Positions 32,212 through 42,400 of a stretch of 64,000 nucleotides of DNA are shown piece by piece; positions within the stretch are counted from its first letter, which is position 1, and every line of letters begins with the position of its first letter. A program made the position numbers and the translations under genes. The stretch spans positions 62,001-126,000 of the forward strand of contig RAZD01000010.1 in assembly GCA_003612525.1 (NCBI GenBank), written 5' to 3'. A model generated the notes under the pieces. It saw nothing but the letters and a program-made list of their open reading frames with translations, was not told the DNA's origin and ran no database searches. Source of the DNA: a bacterium C-53 (GTDB taxonomy: Bacteria; Bacillota; Clostridia; Lachnospirales; Lachnospiraceae).

Positions 32212-33123
32212 ATGAATAAAATAAAGAAATTATTTGAAACACCAAAGAAGGCTTTTCTGTCCATTCTCTGCATAGCTATATTACTGCTTGCGGCCGGAAC
32301 CGGAGCTGTCCTTCTTACAAATACCATTGCCAGAAAGACATCCATAGGAGAAGAGAATGCGCGGACGCTTGCATTCAGCGATGCGGGAATTGACCCGGCT
32401 TTGATAGACAAATTTCAAACGGAGTTTGATTTTGAGCAGGGCATATTCGTGTATGACGTTGAATTTACTTCCGGCGACATCTCATACGAATACCGTCTCA
32501 AGGCTTCCGACGGCACCATTCTGAAAAAAGAGCTGGACCCTCCTTACAGTAACAGCCGCCGTCCGGAAAAACCCAACGCGGATGCTGTGGCCGGACAGCC
32601 ATTGAATGAACCCCCGGATTCTGTATCACCTGATTCCCAGCCAAATGAAACCCGGCAGAAGAACGACGGGCGGATCACCCTTGACGCCGCAAAAGAAGCG
32701 GCGCTTTCCGATGCAGGCGTATCGTCGTCCGATGTCACCTATACAAAAGAGAAGCTTGACTATGAAGACGGCATCGCCGTATATGATATCGAGTTTTATA
32801 CATCTGACTTTGAGTATGAATACGAGATCAATGCTGCTACAGGAGAGATTTATAGCAGAGATGTGGAAGCTTTTTCGACCGGTATGAACCAAAACGGAAA
32901 CAATTCCAGCGCTCAGGTCAGCGTAGATGATGCAAAAGCCTCCGCTGCCGCACATGCCGGCTTTTCCGTTTCAGATGTCACTTTTTCAAAAACAGAGCTT
33001 GATATGGAACATGGACAGACGGTTTATGAAATCGAGTTTTTCAAGGACGGCAGGGAATATGAATACAAGATCAATGCCACCACAGGAGATATTCTGGAAT
33101 ACGACATAGACCATAACCATTAA
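32212..33123 (+). CDS. secreted/membrane-anchored triple PepSY-domain protein
   Basis: 303 residues. A basic N-terminus and one hydrophobic helix (about 15-42, CIAILLLAAGTGAVLL) would anchor or export it. Three PepSY repeats follow at about 46-105, 150-210 and 240-300, each with a helix (for example ENARTLAFSDAG), an acidic strand (YDVEF/YDIEF/YEIEF) and a closing [KN]A[ST][DT]G turn. The linker between the first two is Pro/Ser-rich. PepSY domains often inhibit proteases in the envelope; the actual target is unknown. AAAAAGGAG precedes the ATG. It is single and divergent from galK. Confidence 0.85.
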   Translation: MNKIKKLFETPKKAFLSILCIAILLLAAGTGAVLLTNTIARKTSIGEENARTLAFSDAGIDPALIDKFQTEFDFEQGIFVYDVEFTSGDISYEYRLKASDGTILKKELDPPYSNSRRPEKPNADAVAGQPLNEPPDSVSPDSQPNETRQKNDGRITLDAAKEAALSDAGVSSSDVTYTKEKLDYEDGIAVYDIEFYTSDFEYEYEINAATGEIYSRDVEAFSTGMNQNGNNSSAQVSVDDAKASAAAHAGFSVSDVTFSKTELDMEHGQTVYEIEFFKDGREYEYKINATTGDILEYDIDHNH

Positions 33124-33178
33124 CCACCAAAACCAGTTTTATCTTCTGCAAAGCAACGGGGGGAGCCGGAAACGTTCT

Positions 33179-33709
33179 TTATAAAGCGCACTCAAGCTGA
33201 CAGTCATACGGCTCCCTCTCCACATGTTTCTTATGATATGCCTGCGCTTCCACACATCCCATGCTTTTGTAAAATGCCTGCGTTTCAACAGCCGAATGTG
33301 CGGATATATACAGTTTGAGGGCTCCCTGTCTCTTTGCCCACTCTTTTGCAGCCAGAAACAGCGTCTTCCCGATTCCTTTTCCTCTCATGTCTTCGGATAC
33401 ATGAATACTTGACAGATCAAGATACTTCTGCTCTGCGCCAAATAACCCCGGCTCCACCGACGCAAAGCCCTTTAAACCCCCGTCTTCAAACGCCGCATGT
33501 ACAAGTCCGCCCGTATGAACCGTATGTTTCAGACAGGCTGTCAAAAACTGATAATCCTGTTCTGTCCAGTCATCTACAAAAGGAGCTGCTCTGACAATCC
33601 ACTTTCCGTCCTCTTTCCGAAAACAGTCCGTGACAATCTGACGCCGTATAAACCCCCGAAACAGTTCACGGTTTATTTCATCTTCCTTTAAATCTTTATA
33701 TTGAATCAT
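33179..33709 (-). CDS. GNAT-family N-acetyltransferase
   Basis: 176 residues. The acetyl-CoA-binding signature is DMRGKGIGKTLFLAAKEWAK (R/Q-x-x-G-x-G/A), followed by the conserved strand ALKLYISAHSAVETQAFYKSMG. The N-terminal half, with FVDDWTEQDYQF, is family-specific. The acceptor (small molecule or protein) is unknown. RBS AGAAAGGATAC precedes ATG 33709. It stands alone between the PepSY gene and the AT-rich restriction island. Confidence 0.88.
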   Translation of the reverse strand: MIQYKDLKEDEINRELFRGFIRRQIVTDCFRKEDGKWIVRAAPFVDDWTEQDYQFLTACLKHTVHTGGLVHAAFEDGGLKGFASVEPGLFGAEQKYLDLSSIHVSEDMRGKGIGKTLFLAAKEWAKRQGALKLYISAHSAVETQAFYKSMGCVEAQAYHKKHVEREPYDCQLECAL

Positions 33710-33760
33710 TTGTGTATCCTTTCTAAATTATGTACCGCATTCCTGACAGCTGAATCAAAA

Positions 33761-36700
33761 TTAAATATTTTTTATTTTAAAACTATTCCAATCCTTTATT
33801 GGACCACAGAGTTCTACCCCTGTATCAATTTCTTTGAAATGTGCCTTACCACAATAAATTTTCATTTTTTCACTTTCTCGCAAGTCAGACAGACTCATAC
33901 TACCTTTTGTCTCAAGAACAAAATACATTTTTTTCATCTCCTCAGTCTCAACATAAACTGCCCAATCAGGATTATATGTTCCTATAGGAGTATCTACTTT
34001 AAATCGGCCTGGCAGCTTGAAAAACATCTTCACATCCGGATCATTATCTAATGCAAGAGCAAACGGCTTTTCAATCGTTGTACTGTCGTAAAGAATATAA
34101 TCATATACGCTATGATCTACGGCTACGGCATTTCGATCAAGATTTGCAATCAATTCTGTACTATCAAAAATCTCTTGAACATAATACTCCTCACCAAACA
34201 ACTTTTTATAACTGATGCCGTTGATCGCGAGAGCATGGCGCACATCTTGAATAATTTGTATCACATTTTCAATAAACATCTGAGGATTATTCAAAAAATC
34301 GTCAAGCCTTCCACTCTGCTTTAATATCTCAAAGATAGTTGAACGTTTTGTTAAAGTCTGTGCGCCAATAATAGCCAGAATATCCGGCAAACTTGTGTAA
34401 CTATCCGCAAAATCCATCGCTCGAATTCCACGCTCAGTATATGTTATACCAGGGTTATTTATCTGTATATCTGCTGTTTGAGTAACAATTCGTGCTTTTG
34501 GTATCGACTCCATTTTTTTTAAAGCCTCAACACTCCGCCAAATCATCTCATCATCGTTAATTTGAACGCAATAAGACGTTTTTTGCTTAATTTTATCCCA
34601 CAATTCCAAAAATTCCGGTGATACAATAACCTCCTTTTTCAGGTGTACTGCAACATCTCTGGATGCATCCCAAACAGGAAGTTTTTCATTTGCCTTGCAT
34701 ATGATTTCAACAACCTGCTGCCTCGCGCTCTCAAAACGTGGCGGTAAATTCAACGTTTTTTCCTGTATATCTTTTTTTAAACTATCCTTAATCTTTCCAG
34801 ATTTAGTAATATATCCCTTCTCTTCAAAGTGTGTCATAAGCTGCTGCGCATCGTCATACGTAAGTGTAGTTTGTACAACAACAGTTTCCTGTGCAGTTAA
34901 CTCTATAATCGCCTCAGGAGTAATGTCACCTTCATATGCAATTACTTCAATTGCCTTTTCTTTCGCCGCTTCCAATTCTTTAGGCAACTCGGGAATAACT
35001 TTCGGTACAGTGGTTTTTGGCTTAATAAATCCTTCATTTGCAAGATTTAAAAGTAACGCTTCCACTTGTTCTTCATTAAGTGGTTTTTCTTCTGTTTGCT
35101 TTTCTTCAAAAATTATCCCTTTAAACAAATCAAGTTGTAAAACACCGAATTCAGTCCCTGTCTCAACTTCAATTTCCTTTTGCAATGTATTTACAAACTC
35201 CGAAAAACTCTCATTCGCCATAACGTGTAAAAGGTTAACATTCCTGTCTTCAATACGTTCTCCATTCTGATTCACACAAAGCCGCAAACCACGTCCTACT
35301 TTCTGTCTCACTGTCAATGTACTTTTCTGTTCATTTAATGCACAAACCTGAAATACATTTGGATTATCCCACCCCTCTTTAAGAGCCGAATGTGAAAAAA
35401 TAAACCGCAATGGACAATCAAAAGACAGTAACCACTCTTTGTCTTTCATAATTGCGTTGTAAGTATCATAATCATCCAATGTATCACCTTTGGTATTTTT
35501 AAAATTCCCTTTCTTATCTTGTGAAAAATATCCGTCATGCACACATTCTACATTAGCGGGGAAAAAAGCTTTCAATGAAACATATTTAGGCAAATTTATC
35601 AGTTCTATATATAGTTCCTCAAATATCTGTTCATAAACACCTTTGCCGCCATCCTGAGCACGGTATTTCCTTACTTCATCAATAAAAAACAGTGACAGGA
35701 CCTTAATTCCCTTTTCAGTATATCGTAATTCTTTATCTAAATGTGTTTCAATCGTTCTCCGTATTTGCATTCTCTTAATAATGGTTTCATCAATTTCACC
35801 TATAGCCTTTCCAAGTCGAACAACTTCAGTATTCGCTATTTCAATGCGTTCCATGCTTGGCGTACAATCAATTCCTGTAATAACATACCCATCGTATAAA
35901 TTGCGATTCCCCGACAACCTATATAAATCGGACCCCTGCTTAACATTAATATTTTTACGACTTACTTTTCCATCCTTACCCTCAATATCTATTTGTACCC
36001 TTGCTCTGAATCCGTTGTCATTTGAAACAGAAAGCAGCCTGACATATGGCCTATTAAACCCTCCTACCGTTTGATTACTTGATACGCATATCTGTTTAAC
36101 AAGGCCCATTTGATAGGCATCTACAGGCGTTAAACGATACAGTAAATTTATTTTTTCTCTATGGGTAGCAGAATAACGGAAAACACACAATGGATTGAGG
36201 GATGCAACCGCATCTTTCGCCTTTTGTGTATTATCCACACTTTGTGGTTCGTCAATGATCACAATAGGGTTTGTTGCCTGTATATAGCTGATCGCTGCAT
36301 CACCATTCAATTTCTCCTGCTGTTGATGAATGACATTTTCAGCTTTTCGGAAAGCATCAATATTAATAATCATAATTTCAATATTTACACCAGTCGCAAA
36401 TTGCCGCACATCAGACAGCTTTGCACTATTATAAATAAAATAGCGGCAGGGAACATTATCATACAGTGAAGAAAAGTGCTCTTCAGTAGTCTGAAGAGAT
36501 TTATAAACCCCTTCACGAATAGCGACACTCGGCACAACAACAATAAATTTTGTAAAATTATACAACCGGTTTAACTCATAAATTGTCTTAGTATAGGCAT
36601 AGGTTTTTCCTGTACCTGTTTCCATTTCTATGGAAAACTGCCTGCCCTTTAAACTATTCGTCAAAGGCAAATGGTTCTTTCGCTGCACTGCCCACATATT

Positions 36701-36886
36701 TTCAATCATCTTCTGTTCGTCTATGTAAAGCGTATTGCATATGCCAACAGTCTCAAATAATTCTGTCTGCCCGCTGTTTTGTACCATGCTAAAAGTTGCG
36801 GTATGCCGCTGTTGCCCATCAAAAAGAGCACATACCGCATTTACTGCAACGGTCTGAAAATCTTGTTGCTTAAACTTTAATTTCAT
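33761..36886 (-). CDS. type III restriction enzyme, Res subunit
   Basis: 1041 residues. Superfamily-2 helicase motifs are METGTGKTYAY (Walker A) and IVIDEPQSVD (DEPQ box), with motif VI around TVRQKVGRGLRLCV. The C-terminal nuclease PD-(D/E)xK site is NPDWAVYVE followed by YFVLETKGS. It needs Mod for recognition and translocates or slides before cutting. ATG 36886 has AAGGA eight bases upstream; an ATG three codons earlier is too close to it. It is the last gene of the leftward mod-orf-res unit. The base composition is clearly more AT-rich than the flanking genes. Confidence 0.94.
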   Translation of the reverse strand: MKLKFKQQDFQTVAVNAVCALFDGQQRHTATFSMVQNSGQTELFETVGICNTLYIDEQKMIENMWAVQRKNHLPLTNSLKGRQFSIEMETGTGKTYAYTKTIYELNRLYNFTKFIVVVPSVAIREGVYKSLQTTEEHFSSLYDNVPCRYFIYNSAKLSDVRQFATGVNIEIMIINIDAFRKAENVIHQQQEKLNGDAAISYIQATNPIVIIDEPQSVDNTQKAKDAVASLNPLCVFRYSATHREKINLLYRLTPVDAYQMGLVKQICVSSNQTVGGFNRPYVRLLSVSNDNGFRARVQIDIEGKDGKVSRKNINVKQGSDLYRLSGNRNLYDGYVITGIDCTPSMERIEIANTEVVRLGKAIGEIDETIIKRMQIRRTIETHLDKELRYTEKGIKVLSLFFIDEVRKYRAQDGGKGVYEQIFEELYIELINLPKYVSLKAFFPANVECVHDGYFSQDKKGNFKNTKGDTLDDYDTYNAIMKDKEWLLSFDCPLRFIFSHSALKEGWDNPNVFQVCALNEQKSTLTVRQKVGRGLRLCVNQNGERIEDRNVNLLHVMANESFSEFVNTLQKEIEVETGTEFGVLQLDLFKGIIFEEKQTEEKPLNEEQVEALLLNLANEGFIKPKTTVPKVIPELPKELEAAKEKAIEVIAYEGDITPEAIIELTAQETVVVQTTLTYDDAQQLMTHFEEKGYITKSGKIKDSLKKDIQEKTLNLPPRFESARQQVVEIICKANEKLPVWDASRDVAVHLKKEVIVSPEFLELWDKIKQKTSYCVQINDDEMIWRSVEALKKMESIPKARIVTQTADIQINNPGITYTERGIRAMDFADSYTSLPDILAIIGAQTLTKRSTIFEILKQSGRLDDFLNNPQMFIENVIQIIQDVRHALAINGISYKKLFGEEYYVQEIFDSTELIANLDRNAVAVDHSVYDYILYDSTTIEKPFALALDNDPDVKMFFKLPGRFKVDTPIGTYNPDWAVYVETEEMKKMYFVLETKGSMSLSDLRESEKMKIYCGKAHFKEIDTGVELCGPIKDWNSFKIKNI

Positions 36887-36904
36887 AATAATCATCCTTA
36901 TGGA

Positions 36905-37228
36905 CTATTTCCCAAAAATTTTCAACTCTTGTACAATCATCTTTAAGGGATTGTTATTTACCTTTCTGTTCTCTAGCCCCTGTAATTGCGAAAATAAATA
37001 ATTCCCCTGAATCAAAGCCATTTGTTGGAGATCTTCATCACTGAGCTGTTGAAGATATTCCATTTGAAAGAACTTTGAAAAAAACAAACGTAATTCATCA
37101 GGATTTTTAGCATTTTTTTCAATCCATCTTATATCATTAACAATATTACGTTTTTGATTTTCAATGTAATAATTGTATAAATCCATACTTTTATCAAAAA
37201 AATCCAACCTATCACTCATGTTATTCAT
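36905..37228 (-). CDS. hypothetical protein between mod and res
   Basis: 107 residues, unrecognised. Sequence is charged, Gln/Asn-rich and predicted all-helical (for example KNPDELRLFFSKFFQM and QMALIQGNYLFSQLQ), without membrane helices. AAGGGA lies eight bases before ATG 37228. It is 20 bp downstream of mod and 18 bp upstream of res, so it is surely co-transcribed. It could be an assembly or regulatory partner of the restriction enzyme, or an anti-restriction control peptide; this is inference from position only. Confidence 0.75.
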   Translation of the reverse strand: MNNMSDRLDFFDKSMDLYNYYIENQKRNIVNDIRWIEKNAKNPDELRLFFSKFFQMEYLQQLSDEDLQQMALIQGNYLFSQLQGLENRKVNNNPLKMIVQELKIFGK

Positions 37229-37248
37229 ATAAATTGTCCCTTACCTTC

Positions 37249-39195
37249 TCATATAATTTTCAATTCAATATTTCTATTTTCCAGCAGATAATAAGCATTG
37301 GACATTGCAGAGTTATCAACCAGTGCACTTTCCGCGAGTACAATCTTTCGTGGCATATATGCCGCCATTCTCACAATTAGTTCAACCGTAATTCCTGGTT
37401 GCAAACATATTAACATTTCGCCACCATCTATTTTATAAACATTCTTTCCATCTATTTCAATCACAGTAATGGCAGCATTTAATAGAAAACCCATTTTTAA
37501 TAGAATTTCATAAACCAAATCCGTGTCGCTGCGATCTGTTTTTAGCCCACAGATATGCCCTTCCATACGTTCAAGGAGCGTCTCAATATCGCTACTTTCG
37601 ATTGGAGTATCGTCCCATAACTTCATATTAGAAGTGTCCAACTTAAATACCTTAAACCCTATGTCTAATTTTTCTTTTGTAAGTTTTCTTTCTTCAAGAA
37701 TTTTCTTTCCTGCCCGGCGTATACGCTCTTTTCCAATTTCACAAATATTTTGATATCCAGCCTTCGCAGCCTCACTTTTTGCCTTACACATTTCAGGAAG
37801 TTGCACCATAATAAAGCGACGATCGCCTCCGTCTTCGGCGTTAAGCTGGATAACAGCATGGGCTGTTGTTGCACTGCCTGAAAAGAAATCCAGAATTATA
37901 TCACCATCTTGTTTTGCAGTTATATATTTTATAACTGTTTTTATGTCATTAATACTTTTTGGATTTTCAAAAATTCGCCTATTATCAAATATTGCATTAA
38001 AAGTTTGCGAAGCCGTTTGAGCATAACTAAAATGAACACTTCTCATAACCTCCTTATCTGCTTCAAATAAATTCATTCTAACTCTCGGTACAGTAGTTTC
38101 ATCTTTACCAAATACTACATGGCCTTTTTCTATTTCCTCTTGCAAACGTTCCAGCGTAGGATATCGCCAACCACTTACCGGTTTTTTGCAAGGTTTATGT
38201 GTAATAGGATGTAGAACATCGTAGCGTGGGCCGCCTCCACCAGGCCAATTGATATTTCCATCGTCGCGATACGGACCTTTTTCGTCTACTTTTGTATAGC
38301 GTGCTAACGATTTGCGTGGGTCATCTTTATCCCATGAATTATACAGAGCTTTCAACCCTTCATTTACTTTTTTCCAATCATTATTATATTGTAATTTAAG
38401 ATGTTCAAATTTTTCCTTTACTTCATCTATGCCTTCTTTCGTCATGCGAAAAATAATCTCACGCTCGTTGATTGTCGCTACACTTTTGAAATAAACAAGC
38501 ATATATTCATGTCCAACAGAAAAGAATTTTGCATCATTTTTTCTGTTCTTATCATACACCAGGCATGCAACAAAATTTTCTTCGCCAAACACTTCATCAC
38601 AGACTTTTCGAAGATTTGCAATCTCATTATCATCAATGGAAATAAAGATAACGCCATCATCCCGCAATAAATTTGCAGCAAGCCGCAAACGTGGATATAT
38701 CATATTCAACCAATTAGTATGATACCGCCCCATAGTTTCAGGATTACTCTTTGTAGTCTGCTGTGTAACTTCCACATACCGTCTCATTGGATCAGCAAAA
38801 TCATCCTCATAAACAAAATCATTTCCTGTATTATATGGCGGATCTATGTAAATCATTTTGACTTTGCGAAAATAAGACTTTTGTAAAAGCTTCAACACCT
38901 CCAGATTGTCGCCTTCAATATATAAATTTTTCGTTGTATCAAAATTGACACTTTCTTCCTGATAAGGACGCAAGGTTGCCGTACTGCGCCGTTGTGCCAA
39001 ACGTAGACACTCACTTTTTCCTTTCCATCTGAACTCGTACTTTTCGAAATCATCAGATATGTATTCACCACAAAAAGACAATAATTTATCAAGGTCCAAT
39101 CTGCCTTCAATAAAACACTCTGGAAATACTGCCTGCAATTTATCTTTATTTGTTAACGCTAAATCTAATGAAAAATTCTCTAATTTTTCAGCCAT
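37249..39195 (-). CDS. type III DNA methyltransferase, Mod subunit (N6-adenine)
   Basis: 648 residues. DPPYNTG at 118-124 (motif IV) precedes the SAM motif FFSGSATTAHA in the C-terminal half, the beta-class order typical of Mod proteins. The region between them (about 230-400) is the target-recognition part. It methylates adenine on one strand of an asymmetric site and gives Res its specificity. There is no simple-sequence repeat near the start that would suggest phase variation. The promoter at 39285-39313 is a near-consensus extended -10 type. Confidence 0.94.
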   Translation of the reverse strand: MAEKLENFSLDLALTNKDKLQAVFPECFIEGRLDLDKLLSFCGEYISDDFEKYEFRWKGKSECLRLAQRRSTATLRPYQEESVNFDTTKNLYIEGDNLEVLKLLQKSYFRKVKMIYIDPPYNTGNDFVYEDDFADPMRRYVEVTQQTTKSNPETMGRYHTNWLNMIYPRLRLAANLLRDDGVIFISIDDNEIANLRKVCDEVFGEENFVACLVYDKNRKNDAKFFSVGHEYMLVYFKSVATINEREIIFRMTKEGIDEVKEKFEHLKLQYNNDWKKVNEGLKALYNSWDKDDPRKSLARYTKVDEKGPYRDDGNINWPGGGGPRYDVLHPITHKPCKKPVSGWRYPTLERLQEEIEKGHVVFGKDETTVPRVRMNLFEADKEVMRSVHFSYAQTASQTFNAIFDNRRIFENPKSINDIKTVIKYITAKQDGDIILDFFSGSATTAHAVIQLNAEDGGDRRFIMVQLPEMCKAKSEAAKAGYQNICEIGKERIRRAGKKILEERKLTKEKLDIGFKVFKLDTSNMKLWDDTPIESSDIETLLERMEGHICGLKTDRSDTDLVYEILLKMGFLLNAAITVIEIDGKNVYKIDGGEMLICLQPGITVELIVRMAAYMPRKIVLAESALVDNSAMSNAYYLLENRNIELKII

Positions 39196-39284
39196 TTTCT
39201 TTCCCTCTATTGTTTTTCTTTACTCTCATTTTATCTCTCGCCATAACCACAACAAATTTTATCTGCTTTACTTAATTCAGATGA

Positions 39285-39313
39285 ATTATAGCACATTTGA
39301 TAAGGTATATCAA
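39285..39313 (-). promoter_or_regulatory. promoter of the restriction-modification operon
   Basis: Minus strand TTGATA (39308-39313), 17 bp, TATAAT (39285-39290) with TG extension, about 90 nt before mod. Confidence 0.8.
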
Positions 39314-39366
39314 TTTATGTACTTTTCTTTTTTCCATATTCTTCCTTATTTTACTTTTTATCTGCA

Positions 39367-39401
39367 AAAACGGCTGAAAGCAGGTGTTCACGCTTTCAGC
39401 C
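39367..39401 (-). terminator. terminator of the MMPL/GLUG operon
   Basis: Minus strand GGCTGAAAGC / GCTTTCAGCC with a 10-nt loop, followed by GTTTTTG, about 50 bp after the GLUG gene stop. Confidence 0.85.
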
Positions 39402-39448
39402 ACTTAAAACTTTCACACAAAAATATTTTCCATTCTTTTATGGTTCCC

Positions 39449-42400
39449 TTACAACCGCTTTCTTCGTACCCTTATCACATGAACCGCGATCAGGACCAAA
39501 ACCACCGCTCCGGCTCCCGCCGCAATCAACCACATTTTATAGGATTTATTTTCCACGACACAGAACGACTCTTTCGTTCCCTTCATAGAAACCTGGATAT
39601 AGAGACCACGCTGTTTGCTCTCAAGCTCCGTCCACTGATTATCTATGCATCCCCATACTACGGCATCTTCATATGGGTTGTATATCCGGATTGCAAACGA
39701 ATCTTCGTCGCCAATTTCACTATTTTCCAGTGAAACATCATAGATCACATATTCCAGACCCCTAGCGGCATCCGGCGGCGTCCGGTCGCTGAGTCCGGCA
39801 TTCAATACCGTATCCTCCGTAAAGACCTGCTCCACTAACGCATACGGCCGTTCCTGCTCTCCTGTCCTGTCCGCCATAGCCCTCGCATTGCTCTCCACAA
39901 CGGTGACATTCTCCTTATACTCACCTTTCACAACAAGATTTCCCACCATACGCTGGTCGGAGTAATCCGGCCATACGCCGTAGTATCCTTCCTTTTCCGG
40001 AATCTCCGGATACTCAAGATTCGCAAGACTTTCACCAAATCTGACTTCCTGCGTTCCAAGCTCCTCATCCTCAATTCTGTATATCACTTTAAGATGCCAG
40101 AACTGCGTCGGAAGATTTTCTATAATCAGAAGCTCATCATAAGCGATGGGTTCCGCCACATCTACATAACTGATATTGTCAATGCCGTAGATATCGTCTC
40201 CCACGTAATAATTCCGGCATACTTTCGCCTCCCCGTCCGCATCTTCAAATGTATTTTCGTAGGATGCGGCCTCGCCTGCAATGGCGCCGCTCCGACCTAT
40301 GGATGCACTGCAATCCACAATTGCACAGCAGTCTTTCAGCGTATCCGCATACCCCGCAATACCGCCCACGTTGCGGCCGCCTGACGCACTGCACAAAGCG
40401 TAACACCGTCTGATCAGCGTAAGCGATTCTCCGCAGATACCTCCCACATAGTCGCCTTCCGTGCTCTCCACACTTCCGTATCCTTCGCAGTCCACAACAA
40501 TACCATGTTTCATATATCCGACGATACCGCCCGCCCCGTTTTTCTTGGATGTCACATATCCTTCATTTACGCTGTCATTAATAATGCACTTTGTAATAAA
40601 ACGGCTGCCAATCTTATATTCCACGCTCCCTGCCGCGCTGTCCTCCGGGTCCTCCTCATCGATGGACATGGAACCGGCGATGCCTCCTACATTGATATCG
40701 CCCTTTACTACGCCTTTATTTTTGCAGCTGTCCGTCCTTCCGGTTGTGATCGTATCAATATCTTCATCCGATATTTCCTCATACAATTCTTCCATACTGA
40801 GGTCACTATAATCAATCAGATGATCTGCCAGAAGATTAAATACCACATTCAACTGATCGTTCACGGCTCTTAAATCTGCGTTTATAACATCCGTATAGCT
40901 GGAAGCATTGCTGCTCAGATTTTTGAGGCTGTCCGATATGCCGCGAAGCTCATTATGCAATTCCTCTCTCGTCACATCAAACCCGTCTCCAAGCTTCTTC
41001 AATTGAATGTCCGGCTGAAGATTCACATAGTTTACAATTCCCCGGATGCCCCCGGACGCAGATTTCAACTCATCAATCAGATTTCGAACCTCCTCCGTCA
41101 CACGCTCGAGATCTTTTTTCGCTGCCTTTGCCGCATCCGACGTATAGGGCGAAAGAATTTTGGAAATTGTACTTAAATTGCTTAATATGGAAGCCGCCGC
41201 CTCAGACATATCCGCAAGTGCCTCCGCCAGCCGAATGATTTCATTTACAATCTCCTTCTGTTCATCCGCACTCAGATTCTTCCAGTCCTTTATCGTTCCG
41301 TCCGAATTCGTCATAAGTTCCCTGATTTTACTGACAGCGCTGTTGACATTATCGGAGGCAGTCCTCAGATTTTGCACCGCTTCCTCCATATCTTTCCTTG
41401 CCGTGTCAATCGTATCTTCCTTGTTCTGTTTCTGAAATGTAATATTTACTCTGAAAGGTGCGGTTCCTCCTTTCGTGTCAAACTCATAATCATAAGAACT
41501 GCCTGGCCGCTTCGAAAGAGGAAGCCCCTTACCGTTCCCGTCCGTAACCTCAGGATTCCCTTTCAGTACGTAAGATGCATCGGGAACGACCGTCAACGTC
41601 ACAACACCATCCGAAGCAGCCCTGTAATATGCATCCCCGCTTAAATTTGACGATAATATCACCTTCACCGCCGCCAACTGTACAGGCTGCCGGTCTGTCT
41701 GCTCCACACTGCCGCCAACTTCAATCTGTTCCATAGAACCTGTGCCTTTGGTATCCTGAGCCGACGTATCCGTTTCGGAACCTGCCTGATTCTGTGACGG
41801 ACTCTCATTTTCCTCCGGATTGTCAGGCTGTTTCTGCTCTCCGCTTTCCGGTGAGCTGCCGCTGTTATTCGGCGTCTCACTTTCGGAAGCATCTTTATCC
41901 TTCTGCACATCGCCATTTTCCGGCACATCTTTGTCATCCTGCGCAGCATCGTCCTTTGGCGCATTTTCATCCTTTTGCAGACTGTCATTGCCGGACAGGG
42001 TATAGTTTCCTGTCTCATCGCCCAATTCCCCTGTCGTAAGATTGCCTGCAAAATCTGCTCCCGTCGAACCCTCTCCCGTATACATGAATTCTCCTGACAC
42101 CTTGACATTCAGTTTCGGCATCAAAAATGTATATTTGTTATCGCCGGCAGCAGTCAGTGCGACTGGTTTTCCATTTGCATCCATTGCTCTTGGCGTGTCT
42201 TTCAACGCATATCCTTCATTGGGTGACACCGTAATCGTAACCGTATCCCCCTCCTTCGGATTCGTCCGGTCGCATCGAAGCCTTCCTCCCACGGTGGAAA
42301 GCAGCGCCACTCTGTCGTACTCCATCTCATCGTATACACTGCCATCCACTTTTCCAAGCACATCCAGATCTTTCAACAGACGTTTGATTCCATCGTTCGC

